DNA of 64,000 bases from Phallusia mammillata. Lineage: Eukaryota; Chordata; Ascidiacea; Phlebobranchia; Ascidiidae. The DNA lies in the NCBI GenBank assembly GCA_003260075.1, contig QLIY01000142.1, positions 1 through 64,000 on the forward strand, read 5' to 3'. Made by a program: the position numbers and the translations under genes. This document shows positions 52,178-64,000 of this stretch, one piece after another; within the stretch, counting starts at the first letter, position 1; each line of letters opens with the position of its first letter. The notes beneath the pieces are model-generated. The model was not told the origin of the DNA, did not search any database, and was given only the letters and a program-made list of their open reading frames with translations.

Positions 52178-54409
52178 GTTTAGACTTTAAAGTTTAGTAA
52201 AACGATTCCGGCTGTTCGAATCAAGCTGTATATCAGAAGATAAGGCTGCGGCCAAATCTAGCTATAATTTTAGGCCGGTGTGTTTGAAACCCTAAAAGAT
52301 ACGCGGTTTACTCAAGTAGAAATGCTCAATCTGCGGCCGTGTTAAGCACTGGTGGATTTCGTGTAAAATTACTTTGCCTAATATTTTACTTCTGAAACTT
52401 ACCTAAAAAAATCGTTTTAGTTAAAACATGAAACAAATCTTTAATGGTGCTGCCAAAATATGTGTACGAGTTGATATTTTAGCCGCAGTGATACTTGACA
52501 AAGTAAGAGCTTGTTATGCGGCCGGTATCATACAGTTTGGAGAATATGAACATGTTTGTCCCCTTGACTAATTGTTGCAGTGATGTAGTTTTGTCTGGCT
52601 GCATGAATTGTGATTTCATTTTCATTTTTGTTACCTCAAAAACTTAAAAATGTTTGATGTAAAATAAACGTCTATTTTTGATTCACGAGTATAATGGTAA
52701 AAACACAACAAAACAATGTAAGATCCAGCTGTAAAATTGCCTTCACTTCACCAGCAAGGAAAGAGAATGAAAAAAACAGCCCAAAAAGTAAATACGAACA
52801 CCAGATACAGATGGGCATTGTGCAATAATACAACAATCACTTTAAGTTCAAGGTACAGAAACGTCAACGAATAAATAGAAAACAGTATTTTTTTACATTA
52901 TTGTCTCAAAAGCCCCACAGAGCTTTGTACCCTTGACTAGGTTGTTACCTAAAGCTTTTGTTTGGGCTGTCTAAAACAGGCAAGATGGCTAAATAGCTTA
53001 AAACATGATTAAAGTAAATTTTAGCATTGCTAGAGATTTACCACATTTAAATCAAGGTACACGCTTGCAAATATAACTTGTCGAATTTTTACTGCCAAAA
53101 ATCGATAACGTAGCAACGAAACCTTGTCACGAAATATCTTAACACTGAGCGGCAAAATGTAATACTTAATGCAGCCGTCATTGGCATGAGGCTGGCTGTC
53201 AAAACGTCCTTTAGGTATATGATTGAATACATGCGCATTGGGGCGGAACGCTCATCTTGGTCGTTGATTGTGATGTCACAGGGGAGGGTGGCTTTTAGCA
53301 AATAATACAACCATCGGCCGCATTAGTTACTTTTAGTTGCAACTCGTTGAAGCTTTTTTCCGCTTGTGCAAGAAGACCTGAGTGAAAAAAAATTCATTGT
53401 GACTAATACACTACTGCACGAGCGTTAAACCAGACACATTTGCTCATGCACAGAACGATGATCAAAACCCACTGACTGACAAAAACAGCTTTTTGACTGT
53501 TTAACATGGACCCTAAAGCCAATGTACCACGATTTATACATTATTTTAAAAGGCGTTTCAAAGGTGCGTTTCTTTTTTGTTGTTGAACATTTGAAATCAG
53601 ACACGTTTATGTTTGGCAAGTTACTGCTTTGCTTGGCAAGAGTTTACAAGATATTGTATAATACCCTATCAAATCGCGTTTTGTATTAACATATTTTAGT
53701 TTATAAGTTTTAATACACTACTTTTACAGCAGTGATTTTTGGGGTAAAAATAATATATTAGCACAAATTGTTCCTTTTTTGACACGAGTCCATCGATTAC
53801 AAGAATGCTTAGGATTCGCTAATGCCATGTTGTGACCCCATCAATGTGTGTCACGGTATCGATTTCCCAAATAAAATGGGAAAGATCATCTTTCAAGGGC
53901 ATGATCCCCTGAGGGCAAAACCAAATAATCGTTCTCCGCCTGCATGGTCGCCAAATTTCTTTGTTCTGAATTTGTTGAATTTGTTGGTTGCGAAATACTA
54001 GTTACACCACAAAAGATACACAAAATGATCTAGGTATGGACCCATAAACAATTAAATGGGAAATAAGAACAAGCAGAACTTTCATCTAAGTTCGGTATAT
54101 ATCTTAAATTTAGCTGGAAAAGCCGTTTAAAAACTTTTGCACGGAGGCAAAAAAGTAGAAATAATTGGATGAAAACTATCCAATTGTGGCTACCATGCGG
54201 CAACGTTGTGTAGCCAAATTTTTGTCTTAGTGTCTCCTAAGTAAACCAAATCCTAAAGCATGCTGTTCAAATTGTTTTAAGTCAACGAAAACGTACTTCT
54301 GTAAATCTTATTTTTCGAATTAGGAATACAGAACTCTGGAATCCACACACAATTGTAGCTTAATTGTTTAACAATGAGGCATGCTCGCTATAAGGACTAA
54401 TACAGCAGT

Positions 54410-55698
54410 TCATGAAGACGACAAGACACAACTAATGTCCACGACGACGTTTAGATCTGTCGTTGGGGTATTACCATCATCGTTACCTTCCTCTTCTTCT
54501 TGACTTTCTTGTTCTTCCATGGAAGGTTTTTTTGTTCTTGTGAGTCTTCCCTCGGTTTCTCGTTCCCGATTTGCTTTTTCTTCGGCTTCAATTTCTTCCT
54601 TGCGCTTTAAACCGTACTGCAAACAAAAATGGTGTTTGTTGTAACGCTTAACCATATTTTAAGTTTTCAAGTGCATAATATGACGATTTTTGTTTAAAAT
54701 TGCCGTTTGCACAATTGAAAAATTTGGCCAATTCATCTAAACAAGACGTCCAATATAAGACTTAAAGAATATACATGTACTGTACAGATTGATCCAGCTG
54801 GGCGTGTTAACCTATATGCGGTGTATAGTCAATGGTGGGATTCAATTTTTTTGTCAGCCGGTTCTATCTCAAAGTCATATTTTTCAGCCGGTTTTGTTAC
54901 AAAAAGTCAATTGACAGTAACCAGTAATGCTAACCGGTTCTCTGATCTCATAAAATTTCGTGAGAAGATTCGATACAACCGGTGCGAACGGGCTGAATCC
55001 CACCACTGTATATACTACCTTATGTGAAAAAGATTCCTGTTTTACAAAATTAAATGTCAAATTAGGCGGTAGAATACAAAGATTAAAGCCATGTGTTTTC
55101 TTAAGAGTGGCCATTCATGAACTATATAAATAAAGGCCTTCAAAACCAAGCGTTTTCAAAACAAGCAAAACGAATGTACCTTATCTCTAATTCTTTGTCG
55201 TTCTTTTTCCCTTTCAACTTCCACCTTCTGATGTTTAGCTTTCCTTTCGGCTTCTTGTTCGGCCATTGCCTCCAGAGCTTCTCGTTCTTGTTCTAGTTGT
55301 TTGGGATCAGCTTCCTCTCCTTTGTCCATCATCTTATTTAGATCCTTCGTGGCACCTAAAAAATATTTATTCTCTGATTTCGCTTATGTTTGTGTATGAT
55401 ACTGATTTTGAGTTTGACTTTTAAATCAATTTTCTCATGTAACTTCGAAATTTTTCTGCTATTAGGCTACTGTTGATAAGTCATCATAAATGTTATTACC
55501 GTATACTAAAAGCATCAACCAAATCTTAACACCTGTAATCGTAACCATTTGTTTTGCAATTTTCTGGAATTTCATGTAATTTTACATTATTCAGTTTATC
55601 TTTTTTAAGGAAAATAATGTCGGCCATATACCACACAGAAAAAAAAATTTTTAACAGTATAACTTACCACCAAGAGCTTGCTTTACAATAAAATCCAT
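54410..55698 (-). CDS. CPLX: Complexin (SNARE-complex regulator)
   Basis: Small cytosolic protein that binds the assembled SNARE bundle and controls synaptic vesicle fusion. Exons: 55698-55668, 55355-55180, 54616-54410 (TGA); 414 nt, 137 aa, phases consistent. The N-terminus MDFIVKQALGGATKDLNKM matches the family's MEFVMKQALGGATKD-type start. Residues about 28-69 form the Glu/Lys/Arg-rich accessory and central helices, ending RQRIRDKYGLKRKEEIEAEE, the SNARE-binding region. GRLTRTKKP matches the family's SLTRPKK. The C-terminus is acidic (EEQESQEEEEGNDD) and ends ISCVLSSS, a Cys-containing end that is not a true CAAX box. A TTTTTTGCAG acceptor-like site in the 5' UTR at about 55743 suggests a leader intron or spliced-leader site. 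Confidence 0.92.
54830..55008. mobile_element. 179-bp hAT-like MITE in complexin intron 2
   Basis: Ends CAATGGTGGGATTCA and TGAATCCCACCACTG are inverted repeats with one mismatch; flanks TGTATAGT and TATATACT share 6 of 8. AGCCGGTT/AACCGGTT motifs repeat inside. Confidence 0.8.
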
Positions 55699-58600
55699 TT
55701 TGAACGCTTAATCTGTTACTCAATTCATGTGCAAATATCAATCTGCAAAAAAAAGATGTAAACGTTTAGGTTTCAATCCGAAAATAACGTGACAGTCAAT
55801 TACTTATATTTACATACTTTACAAGGAATTCTCAAACAGAAACTGTTCTGCATATCTGTTATGCACTGCGTTAAATTTACACATGTGGTAAACATTAATT
55901 TAATATTATCGAATTGAACGATTTGAACAACAATTGCTGGTCTATAAAGTGACAATCGACATTATGACATAGCCTGGCGTTTCTCCAGTTAACTGACAAC
56001 GATTGTAAAGTCGTAAAATCTTGTTTGAGTAAGCGTGGTACATTTTGGCAAATTTAAAGGTTACAGTTAAACAGAAACGTATACGCTTGATAAGTTTGCT
56101 TGCTTAACTGACATTTCGGCTGATGAAGGAAGCAATAGCGAACGTCTGTCGCTGTTGAATATTTTATACGCTCTATTTTTCTTTTTTGAAGCTCATCAAT
56201 GCAATCCCCCGCGGGAAAGTAAAGGGTAATAACTAATAACTAAGAGTAACAACTGATTACATGTTGAAACTACCAAACTGCCAACTTGTCAAACCGAACC
56301 CGGAAAATAAAACTTCTTTTGAAAGCAAAGCCACTACTGAAAATATTTGGTACCTGACTGCCTATAACAAACCTCACATTGACCTTTACTATTAACCACT
56401 CTGCTCGCCTTTCTTCCATTGCTGAAACTTAACTAGCAGACTGACAGAACATCTGATATCCTGCTTTTAGTCGATCGTATAAGCTTTTACCAGTTCTTTT
56501 GCCTGACCATCGATTGCATTGATTTTTTCAACTTAATTAGCACAGAAGCTGCTGGCGTCCTATGCGATGTCACTTGAGTGTGGTCACTTGCGACCATTAC
56601 ATTAGATTTTTTTCTATACCTCTTTTGTGTCCTGTGCTTTCGGTGCCACATTACCATGACGCGTTTCTATGTTGTTTGCGTCAAGGTGCACGTGAACAAA
56701 ATACAATACAATTTTAACACGAAAACGTTTGCAGCCCCTACTGCTCCAAACTTTAAATATCATGGGCTTTTCCAAATTTAAATTCGTCTTAGTGTGGTAT
56801 ACAATATATTGCGTGAGGACAAGGCGATTGAATTACAGCTTAACATTTAAACTAGAAGTCTTTCATAGATAAATACAGCACCTACGTCCGCAGGGTAATT
56901 TGAACCAGTCAAATTTCCTATAGTGCAGGTTACTTTTCTCTAGCGTTAAGTTTAGTGGTTTTCGGTCATTGATTTTCAGGTGTTCCCCGATCAAATCACA
57001 CGCAACCCAAATCCAAATAACAGTACAAAACCTGTCAATTATTCTGGTTTGCAAAAGTCTATCTTTAGATGAAACTGCATGGTACACACACGAATCTATT
57101 TTGTGCAACAAAAGAGATTTCCATAATCAGATTGCTGATAAAGACACCAGCATCATTTCTCTGCAACAATGAATGCTAGCAGATACGCTCCTTGACAAGC
57201 GTTGCAATCGTATTGATTGTGCGTTGCCTTTGAGTGGCAACTTCATTACTTTATACAATCCTTTTAATGTCGTATCGACTAATTGCAAACGCTCCCTCGA
57301 GTAAACAACGGCATGCTTTTGAAATAGGTAATTATAGACCAGTGTCCTACTTACTAATTGCTTGGAACTAAGGTGGATGCACGCAAGGGAAAAACATTTG
57401 TTTTATCGGGTCTATTGGGGTCAAGTACATTTCTACGCCTGATTGGTTAACCGCGGGCTGGCTCAGGTACGCGTAGTACCGGCCACCGGGTGCAGGAAGT
57501 GATTGATTTTTTTGAGTTCTTCGCTAATTTGTACCACACTAAGCGTTTGCACACTAATATCTAAATTTGTTTTATCAAGTATAGGTTTGCAAAGCCGGTA
57601 AATGTTTCAAAAACGTAGTGTCAACGGTCAACTTTAAGAACCACATAGGGGTCAAACAATATTGCTTTCCCTTTTAACAAATGATTTCGATCCTAAATAA
57701 AACAGGACAATAACCATCAATCACCAACAGCGGTTTGTCATGAATTATTCAAGTGCCATTGTTCTGCACACAGCTAGCCATCCATTGTTCTGTCAGCCAG
57801 AAACAGATGGCATTACCGTTACCGCAGTCGAAACAACCAATTTGGTAAATACTGCAAACGATAGGTTTCATAGAAATGCATCAACTGATATAAACCGGCA
57901 TCACTTAGCCCAAATGTACACACAAGCCTCTTAATTCAAACTTAATCTTGAATGTATAGTGATGTGTAGATCCAGAACAAATATACTGTTTTTCGGTCAT
58001 CTAGTGATGCTAGTTTAAACCTGTTATTATGTAATGCACCCATGTACCTAACCCCGTTGACACCAAACAACCTCTTACAAAACCTTAACACGATTGACCA
58101 AGTACTTATACTTTGCCATTTTATCAAACATAGTCAGGTTAGTAGAGCAGTTCTGGTGTGTGCAACAAAACAATTGAATGAAGGTAATATTATAGCAGCT
58201 CGCAGTCAATGGTGCGTAGTTTCTCAAGTAACTGATGAGTAAAAAATGCGAAGAAGGATTTTAGTCAAATATTTGCTTTTCTAAACGCCCAACGCTTCTG
58301 CCACATGAGTAAATATTTATTAAAACAACAAACACATAAAAATTAAACGCCACCTAGAACTCCAAGTACTGACCGACAAACTGTTAGTGGCAATAAAACT
58401 TTAGCATATTTTGTTTATTATAAGTCCTGGAGACTTTGAAACAGCTTTTTCCTCTTGCAACTACCGACACATAACTACGAATCGAAAGCAAACTTCGAAC
58501 TAAATAGTGATCATAGCATAAAAGTATTATCATTTTAGGTTTAAATCTGAATAGTCAGTTGAACTTGACCTAATCTGGACTGCAAGATTTCTGCCATATA

Positions 58601-59768
58601 TTCGCTTTGTAACTGCACCTCAATTGGGCTCTGTGTTGTGGTTTGTCTGACTGGTGTCCAGTGCCTTACAACTGCTGCCATTCTAGCTCTGGCTTTCACT
58701 CAAACGGCAATGAATATCGACCTGGCCGCTTGGCTGCATAATGCACTATTACGTTCTTGTGTCTTCTCAGTCTGCTGAATAATTCATAATCAAAGCCAAA
58801 ACAGACCGAAGAGGCGGACGGGTCTGGGAGATTTCTATGCCTTCAATTAGCTTCACAGAAAATCACGTCCAGTCAATACTTAACCAGTCGTTCTGTCAAT
58901 AAGTATGGGAACCAGGTCCAAGCAAATATGCTCTTTGAGTGTATTGACACAATCTGTAGGTATGATACGTTAAAGATGCCTTGAAGGTCCAGGTACGTTT
59001 TATAGGCCTTTGATGGTGTAAATTCTTCGTACAACCTGGACGACGACTTAAATTTCGCCTTACAATAAAATTGACATACAATAAAATTTAACAACGGTTT
59101 TTCTGGTACTTTGTACATTCCTTACACTTGACATTGTCCGACAACAAAGCAAAAATTTTCCAAAGATAACTTAAAAACATTAAACTGGTTTCAGTAAAGC
59201 TGTTTTTGTTGCTATAAATTTTGAATTATTTTTCTGTGCACATATATCTATGCTAAGTCTCTTTGGCAAAGGTTTTGAGTGATAATTTAAGTACCAATAA
59301 TAAACCAAATCCGGGGTGCACCCAATTATAAATTAAAAATGTAAGCAATGATCTTATTCGGGTAATATGTCTAGCGAGTATGTATTTTCGCTTAACATAA
59401 CAAATGCTATTTTAAAATGAAGCAGCAGCGTATCACTTTCCAAATGACATTTAACCTACACCCCGATGTTGGTTATTTTACGCTTTGAAATGGTTTCCGT
59501 CTTTCTCTTTAGCTTTAGTTTGACTTTGACAAAGCAATGCCAACTTAACTATTTTACCGATTTCGGCTTACTGAAATAATAATCCACTTCTTTTTTTGGT
59601 GGTGTACTACCACTCTTGCTGAAAATGGAGCAAGTTATCAGACAATGTAAGTCAATTTGATAATTAAATTGAGCAAACAATAGGAACTTTATGTTGGAAT
59701 AGAATTGAAAGTGGCAAATATTTACCCGCTAGATGGCGACAAATAACCGACAGTAGAAGCTTGTTTTA

Positions 59769-59925
59769 ATGTCATTTCTCTCCGTTCACTGGCTGTGGGC
59801 ATTAAAAACAACACGCCCCCCCCCCCGGATTCGTCCCCGGGAGAGTCCTGGGTTCGAAACCCGTGAAAAAAAAAAAATGTCATTTCTCTCCGTTCACTGG
59901 CTGTGGGCATTAAAAACAACACGGA
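59769..59925. repeat. Duplication linked to C11 tract at 59816-59826
   Basis: 59770-59815 recurs at 59877-59922, but the second copy is preceded by a SINE tail absent before the first. Confidence 0.9.
59827..59877 (+). mobile_element. 3' end of a tRNA-derived SINE
   Basis: GTCCTGGGTTCGAAACCCGTG is a tRNA T-arm/B box (59851-59862), followed by 12 A. The tRNA 5' half would be upstream but is cut off by the C tract at 59816-59826. Confidence 0.6.
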
Positions 59926-60797
59926 ATTTCATCATTTTCTTCGAACGGTTGTTCCTAAAAGCTTTTCAAGTATCTTGTATACAATTTCACGTGAAAGTAT
60001 TTTTTTGTCATTAAGGAGAAACTATCGCCTTAAATGTTATTTTTGCTATTTTTTATACACAATATAACACCCGCAAGGCATGGAGTTTTTATCAGAAATA
60101 AATCAGTCATGATTGTTTACAACATTACATAGCCAGCTTATTTCACTGTCATAATTACGCCCTCTTTCCCAAGTCAAAAACTTGATTCAAGTTGTTTGAT
60201 TACGATCCTTAAGCCAGAATGGTGGCTGAGAGACAACTTGAAAAATTTAAAGAGACAACTTGAAAGTTCATGTAATTATGACAAAATAAGACTAATAATA
60301 TCCGCCATTCGTCGTAGTAGTCACACAATCGTTGATCCTTGATTGATGGACAAAAGATCGGATTATAGGCAAATTTATTGATTATTTGAGGTAATAATTA
60401 ATTAAAAATAGCAACAGCTAGTTCGAGTCAAGTCGTGACTTCAGTTAAATTTAAGTCATTTCTTCTAAAGCCAAGGCTTACACGGGTTTAGGTCCTCAGC
60501 TAGAGCCATTATAACGCCGTCGAGTATTTTTTTTAGCTTAGTTTAAACAGAGTTATGTATCATTTCGCCGATCTTTATGCAACTTAACAACAATAAAACA
60601 ATAAAAAATATGGTTTCTCTCATACTTTGGACTCACATCTGTGGTGTAACGATCTTGGACAATCTGTTTGGTTGATCAGCGCCACATACGTGACATCCAA
60701 ACAAAGTTTCAGTGTTGAGAAACTTATTAGTTGCACGAAATAACAGATCGAAGACACTTTCAGCTTCGCCTCACGTCATTTTGCGGTATTTCGGCGC

Positions 60798-61507
60798 CTG
60801 TGGTTTTTGGTGGGAAACCAGGTCTTCGAGGCCCAAAGATATACTGCTTGTCTTCCATATTGGTATTACAAAACTATACAAAACAAAACACATACAAAAT
60901 TCAACACAAAATGACGTTTAAACGGTATGTCACTAATCAAAATATGAAAAGGCAGGTGTTTGGGGAAAATATCGTAATTTCTAGAAATGCACATTTTGAT
61001 AAAACTACGGCTATGTCCACCTGTTCGTTTGCCTTATCAGAATAATGAGGTGCTTTGTTTGTGTTTTTACGCGTCTGGCGTCGTTTCATAACTGTGTCTA
61101 AATCGTGCTTGAATATTGACAAAATATTTACGATAGTTTGGCAATAACATATCAAACCGCGATAGTTAAACATCAAATACCATCATTTGTTAATCTAGGT
61201 CCCCCCCCCCCTGTGGTTTTTGGTGGGAAACCAGGTCTTCGAGGCCCAAAGATATACTGTTTGTCTTCCACGGATGGTTTTGCAATACTATACAAAACAA
61301 AACACATACAAAATTTAACACAAAATGTCCACCTGTTCTTTTGCCTTATCAGCAAAATGAGGCGCTTTATTTGTGCTTCTATGCACCTGGCCTCGTTTCA
61401 TAACTGTGTCTTAAATCTGTGCTTGAATATTGACAAAATATTTACGATAGTTTGGTAATAACATATCGAACCGCGATAGTTAAACATCAAATATCATTTG
61501 TTGATCT
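60798..61507. repeat. Duplication linked to C11 tract at 61201-61211
   Basis: 60798-61200 and 61212-61507 share most sequence; the first copy has about 110 nt extra after AACACAAAATG. Confidence 0.9.
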
Positions 61508-61511
61508 AGAT

Positions 61512-61828
61512 TAGTGATTCATAAATAGTGTACCGCGGCTCATTAGTATGCCGTGAAAGATTTCCAAGTATGTCGCGAAATATTTCCGATTTTGAAGTGC
61601 AACATTCTCTCGTGATTAAGGACTTATAACAAAACACTGGTGTGCATCACAACGTTTCAAAGCTCATATTTTTGTTATTGGTAATAAAAAGCTTCCTTGC
61701 ACATTACTATAAAGTTGAAAATTAACGTTATTTGTACAACTTTTGTTATGCTTAACTGGGGAGCGTGCCGCAGAAGAAAATTTTAGTTCATTAATGCGCC
61801 GCATGCTTAAAAAGTTTTAGAGTCACTG
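61512..61828. mobile_element. 317-bp hAT-like MITE
   Basis: Ends TAGTGATTCATAAA and TTTTAGAGTCACTG are imperfect inverted repeats, with GTACCGCGG/GCGCCGCAT motifs inside each end. Flanks ATCTAGAT and ATCTATTT match at 6 of 8. Confidence 0.65.
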
Positions 61829-61957
61829 ATCTATTTCTAGATGAATCGCAATTGGGGCCATTTATACGTGCGGTCCTTACAAGGAACAAGATATAATCAG
61901 TTATGTACCAAATACAAAGGTGAATTTTTTGCAACACTCCTGTTCAGCATATTCTCA

Positions 61958-62105
61958 AGGGGTACGAGGTAGCTCTAATCGTACAAAACATCTGTTTCTC
62001 AGCATGAGGTCACGGTTTGATTCGGGTGTAGCCAAAAGCGTGGTCCACACCACAAAAACTAAATTAATCGGCAGACAAACCCCACGGGATTGCTACGGGG
62101 GCGGC
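61958..62105 (+). mobile_element. tRNA-derived SINE-like element
   Basis: A box-like GAGGTAGCTCTAATCG (about 61967) and B box-like GGTTTGATTCGGG (62014-62026) have the spacing of a tRNA head, followed by a tRNA-unrelated region. The imperfect boxes and lack of acceptor-stem pairing argue against a functional tRNA gene. The 3' boundary is uncertain. Confidence 0.55.
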
Positions 62106-62232
62106 TGACGCAAAGAACGTCAAGTTAACACTGCGTAAAGCCATTTGACCTTTACGTGCGTGGGCGTGTAATTAAACCCTGCGGCATCGAAGCTTACCGC
62201 CTGTTAGTGCTTCTGGCACAGCTTGTGGTTTT

Positions 62233-62640
62233 GATTTCATTTTGACACGTTGTTGCAAACATCGCGTGCGTAATTAAAAAGTATGCAATAAAATTCAAAG
62301 ATTGTTAGTTTTATAAGGCAACGTTCGTATAAATCAACCTTTTTCATTCCGTGACCCATTTTAGCAACCAAATGTAGCTTGCAACCTCCCAAAATTTTTA
62401 AATTACCCGGATAAACTCCCACTTCCCCCCCCCCGATTTCATTTTGACACGTTGTTGCAAACATCGCGTGCGTAATTAAAAACTATGCAATAAAATTCAA
62501 AGATCTTTAGTTTTATAAGGCAACGTTCGTATAAATCACTTACTTTAAATTAAACCTTTTTCATTCCGTGACCCATTTTAGCCACCAAATGTAGCTTGCA
62601 ACCTCCCAAAATTTTTAAATTACCAGGACAAACTCCCACT
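62233..62640. repeat. Duplication linked to C10 tract at 62425-62434
   Basis: 62233-62424 and 62435-62640 match; the second has a short insertion (ACTTACTTTAAATTAAAC). Confidence 0.95.
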
Positions 62641-62775
62641 TTGGGCAAAGGAATTAAAGGATGTAAGCATACTCATTACTGGTCCTTATAGTTTTTGTAC
62701 ATTTCAATGCCTGTTTTGACGTTTGTTTGCCTTTGCCACGCGATGGACTGTATTGAACTATCTTTTGCATAGGGA

Positions 62776-63460
62776 CGTAATACATTTTAAAACATTTGTT
62801 TTTATTGGAATGGTCACAATGTAAGACAAAGTAAGTTTCAATCAAATGGGTTTTTATTGTTTTTACTGTTTTATTGCCAATAAATGTTTTTACCTGTTTG
62901 TTGTTTATCAAAGGGCTTAACTTTTAATAAAATAAAAACTTTTAATAACTTTTATGTTATGTTAATTTTTGTTTTTGTAATTGCAAACTTCCAAGTGGAA
63001 TTGAAATAAGCGACGTTGCATTACTGCTTATTTAATCAATAAATCGATTAAGCACGAAGCTCTAGTGATGTATTCCAATGCACTGTACGATAACTCAGCG
63101 CCTTATTTCAAATTCTAAATTGAACTTATTTTTTTAAAACATTAAAAACATGGAACCCCATTAAGAACGTTTTAATTTTTAATACCAGGCTTACACAATT
63201 GAACATTGACCCCCCCCCCGTAATACATTTTAAAACATTTGTTTTTATTGGAATGGTCACAATGTAACACAAAGTAAGTTTCAATCAAATGGGTTTTTAT
63301 TGTTTTAAATGTTTTTACTGTTTTATTGTTTTTAAATGTTTTTACAGTTTTATTGTCAATAAATGTTTTTACATGTTTGTTGTTTATCAAAGGGCTTTGC
63401 ACGGAAACCCATTAAGAACGTATTAATTTTTAATACCAGGCTTATACAATTGAACATTGG
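62776..63460. repeat. Duplication linked to C10 tract at 63210-63219
   Basis: 62776-62920 recurs from 63220, and 63150-63209 recurs at about 63400-63460. The first copy has about 230 nt missing from the second. Confidence 0.9.
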
Positions 63461-64000
63461 ACATTTTTAAACACAGATAAATAAAACATTTTGATTTTTA
63501 CACAATATATTGTTTTGAAACTTATGCAATGGTTCTGTATGTCATTTGTTGCTTTATAAAATATTATCGATTTTATGCAAAATAAAACTGCATAATTTAG
63601 GTTGTTTCCTTGCAACGTTACGTCGCAATAAGTACAAGCGTCGTCATGCAATATTTATGAAAAAAGTCAGACAATTTTTGGGATTAACACAGCGTCTACA
63701 GAACTAAAAATTAATCTGTAGCCGATATTAACAGACGTCTTTATTCGATTTCAACAGAATATTTCAAAACGGATGAGAGGGACGCAAACTGACACGATGT
63801 CGATGATTTTATTATTCTCATCACGTTTTGTGAACACGAATATCCCCTGAAGTGACGTTTCCATGTTATTCAATGCAAATCGGCAGTGGAACCACCGGTA
63901 AACTCCCTAAATTGGAAATGTCACTTCCAAGAAAGCAATTTTGTAAATTTTATGCTGGGTTTATTGGGTTTATTCCAATTGAATAATTAACGACAGTGAG

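Larger units (their letters stand above)
49335..54409. other. Convergent gap SLC10-complexin
   Basis: About 5 kb, including both 3' UTRs, two well-formed hAT-like elements (50381-50655, 51712-52177) and a 97-nt G tract. No exon recognised. Confidence 0.6.
55743..64000. other. Gene-free 8.2-kb segment
   Basis: Read on both strands; open frames are short and match nothing I know. It contains two tRNA-derived SINE pieces, one hAT-like element and four C-tract-linked duplications. It may be upstream regulatory DNA of complexin or an intron of a gene outside the window. Confidence 0.5.

Noticed and set aside
57740..57934. 64-codon frame in the right-hand gene-free region
   Set aside because: No domain, no splice-site support, isolated.
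1..64000. CRISPR array or bacterial-type operon
   Set aside because: The spaced duplications are pairs or triplets of long allelic copies, not short regular repeats; genes are spliced animal genes.

Overview
Metazoan nuclear DNA: AT-rich, GT-AG introns, and animal-specific genes (glypican, complexin). Short introns and small intergenic gaps, hAT-type MITEs, tRNA-derived SINEs and many 2-6% diverged duplicate stretches fit a compact, very heterozygous genome such as an ascidian tunicate (Ciona-like). The taxon is an inference.

Layout. 713-8551 (+): last 13 exons of the mitochondrial inner-membrane organiser MIC60/mitofilin; the 5' part lies before the window. 10910-32521 (+): complete 13-exon glypican of the GPC1/2/4/6 type, about 657 aa, with signal peptide, furin-like site, heparan-sulfate attachment cluster and GPI signal; its second intron is 11.7 kb. 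34945-43582 (-): TFIIIC subunit 2-like WD40 protein (GTF3C2), 10 exons, with assembly damage in two exons. 45084-49334 (+): SLC10 sodium/bile-acid-type cotransporter, 5 exons, 439 aa, head-to-head with GTF3C2. 54410-55698 (-): complexin, 3 exons, 137 aa. 55.7-64 kb: no recognisable gene, only repeats. The five genes are functionally unrelated; I see no operon or pathway cluster.

The most striking structure is not a gene. Twenty-four homopolymer tracts of C or G (21 of 9-12 nt, plus runs of 43, 78 and 97 nt) are scattered through the window. Nearly every short one separates two near-identical copies of the flanking sequence: copy 1 stops at the tract and copy 2 starts right after it. All tracts are C at 0.1-34 kb, G at 36-50.5 kb and C again at 59-63 kb. 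The simplest reading is unmerged allelic contig ends with a homopolymer filler, placed in contigs of alternating orientation. It breaks or duplicates exons of MIC60, glypican and GTF3C2. A biological cause (tandem duplication with C/G junction tracts) is less likely but testable.

At least eight short non-autonomous hAT-like elements with terminal inverted repeats and 8-bp target duplications sit in introns and gaps.
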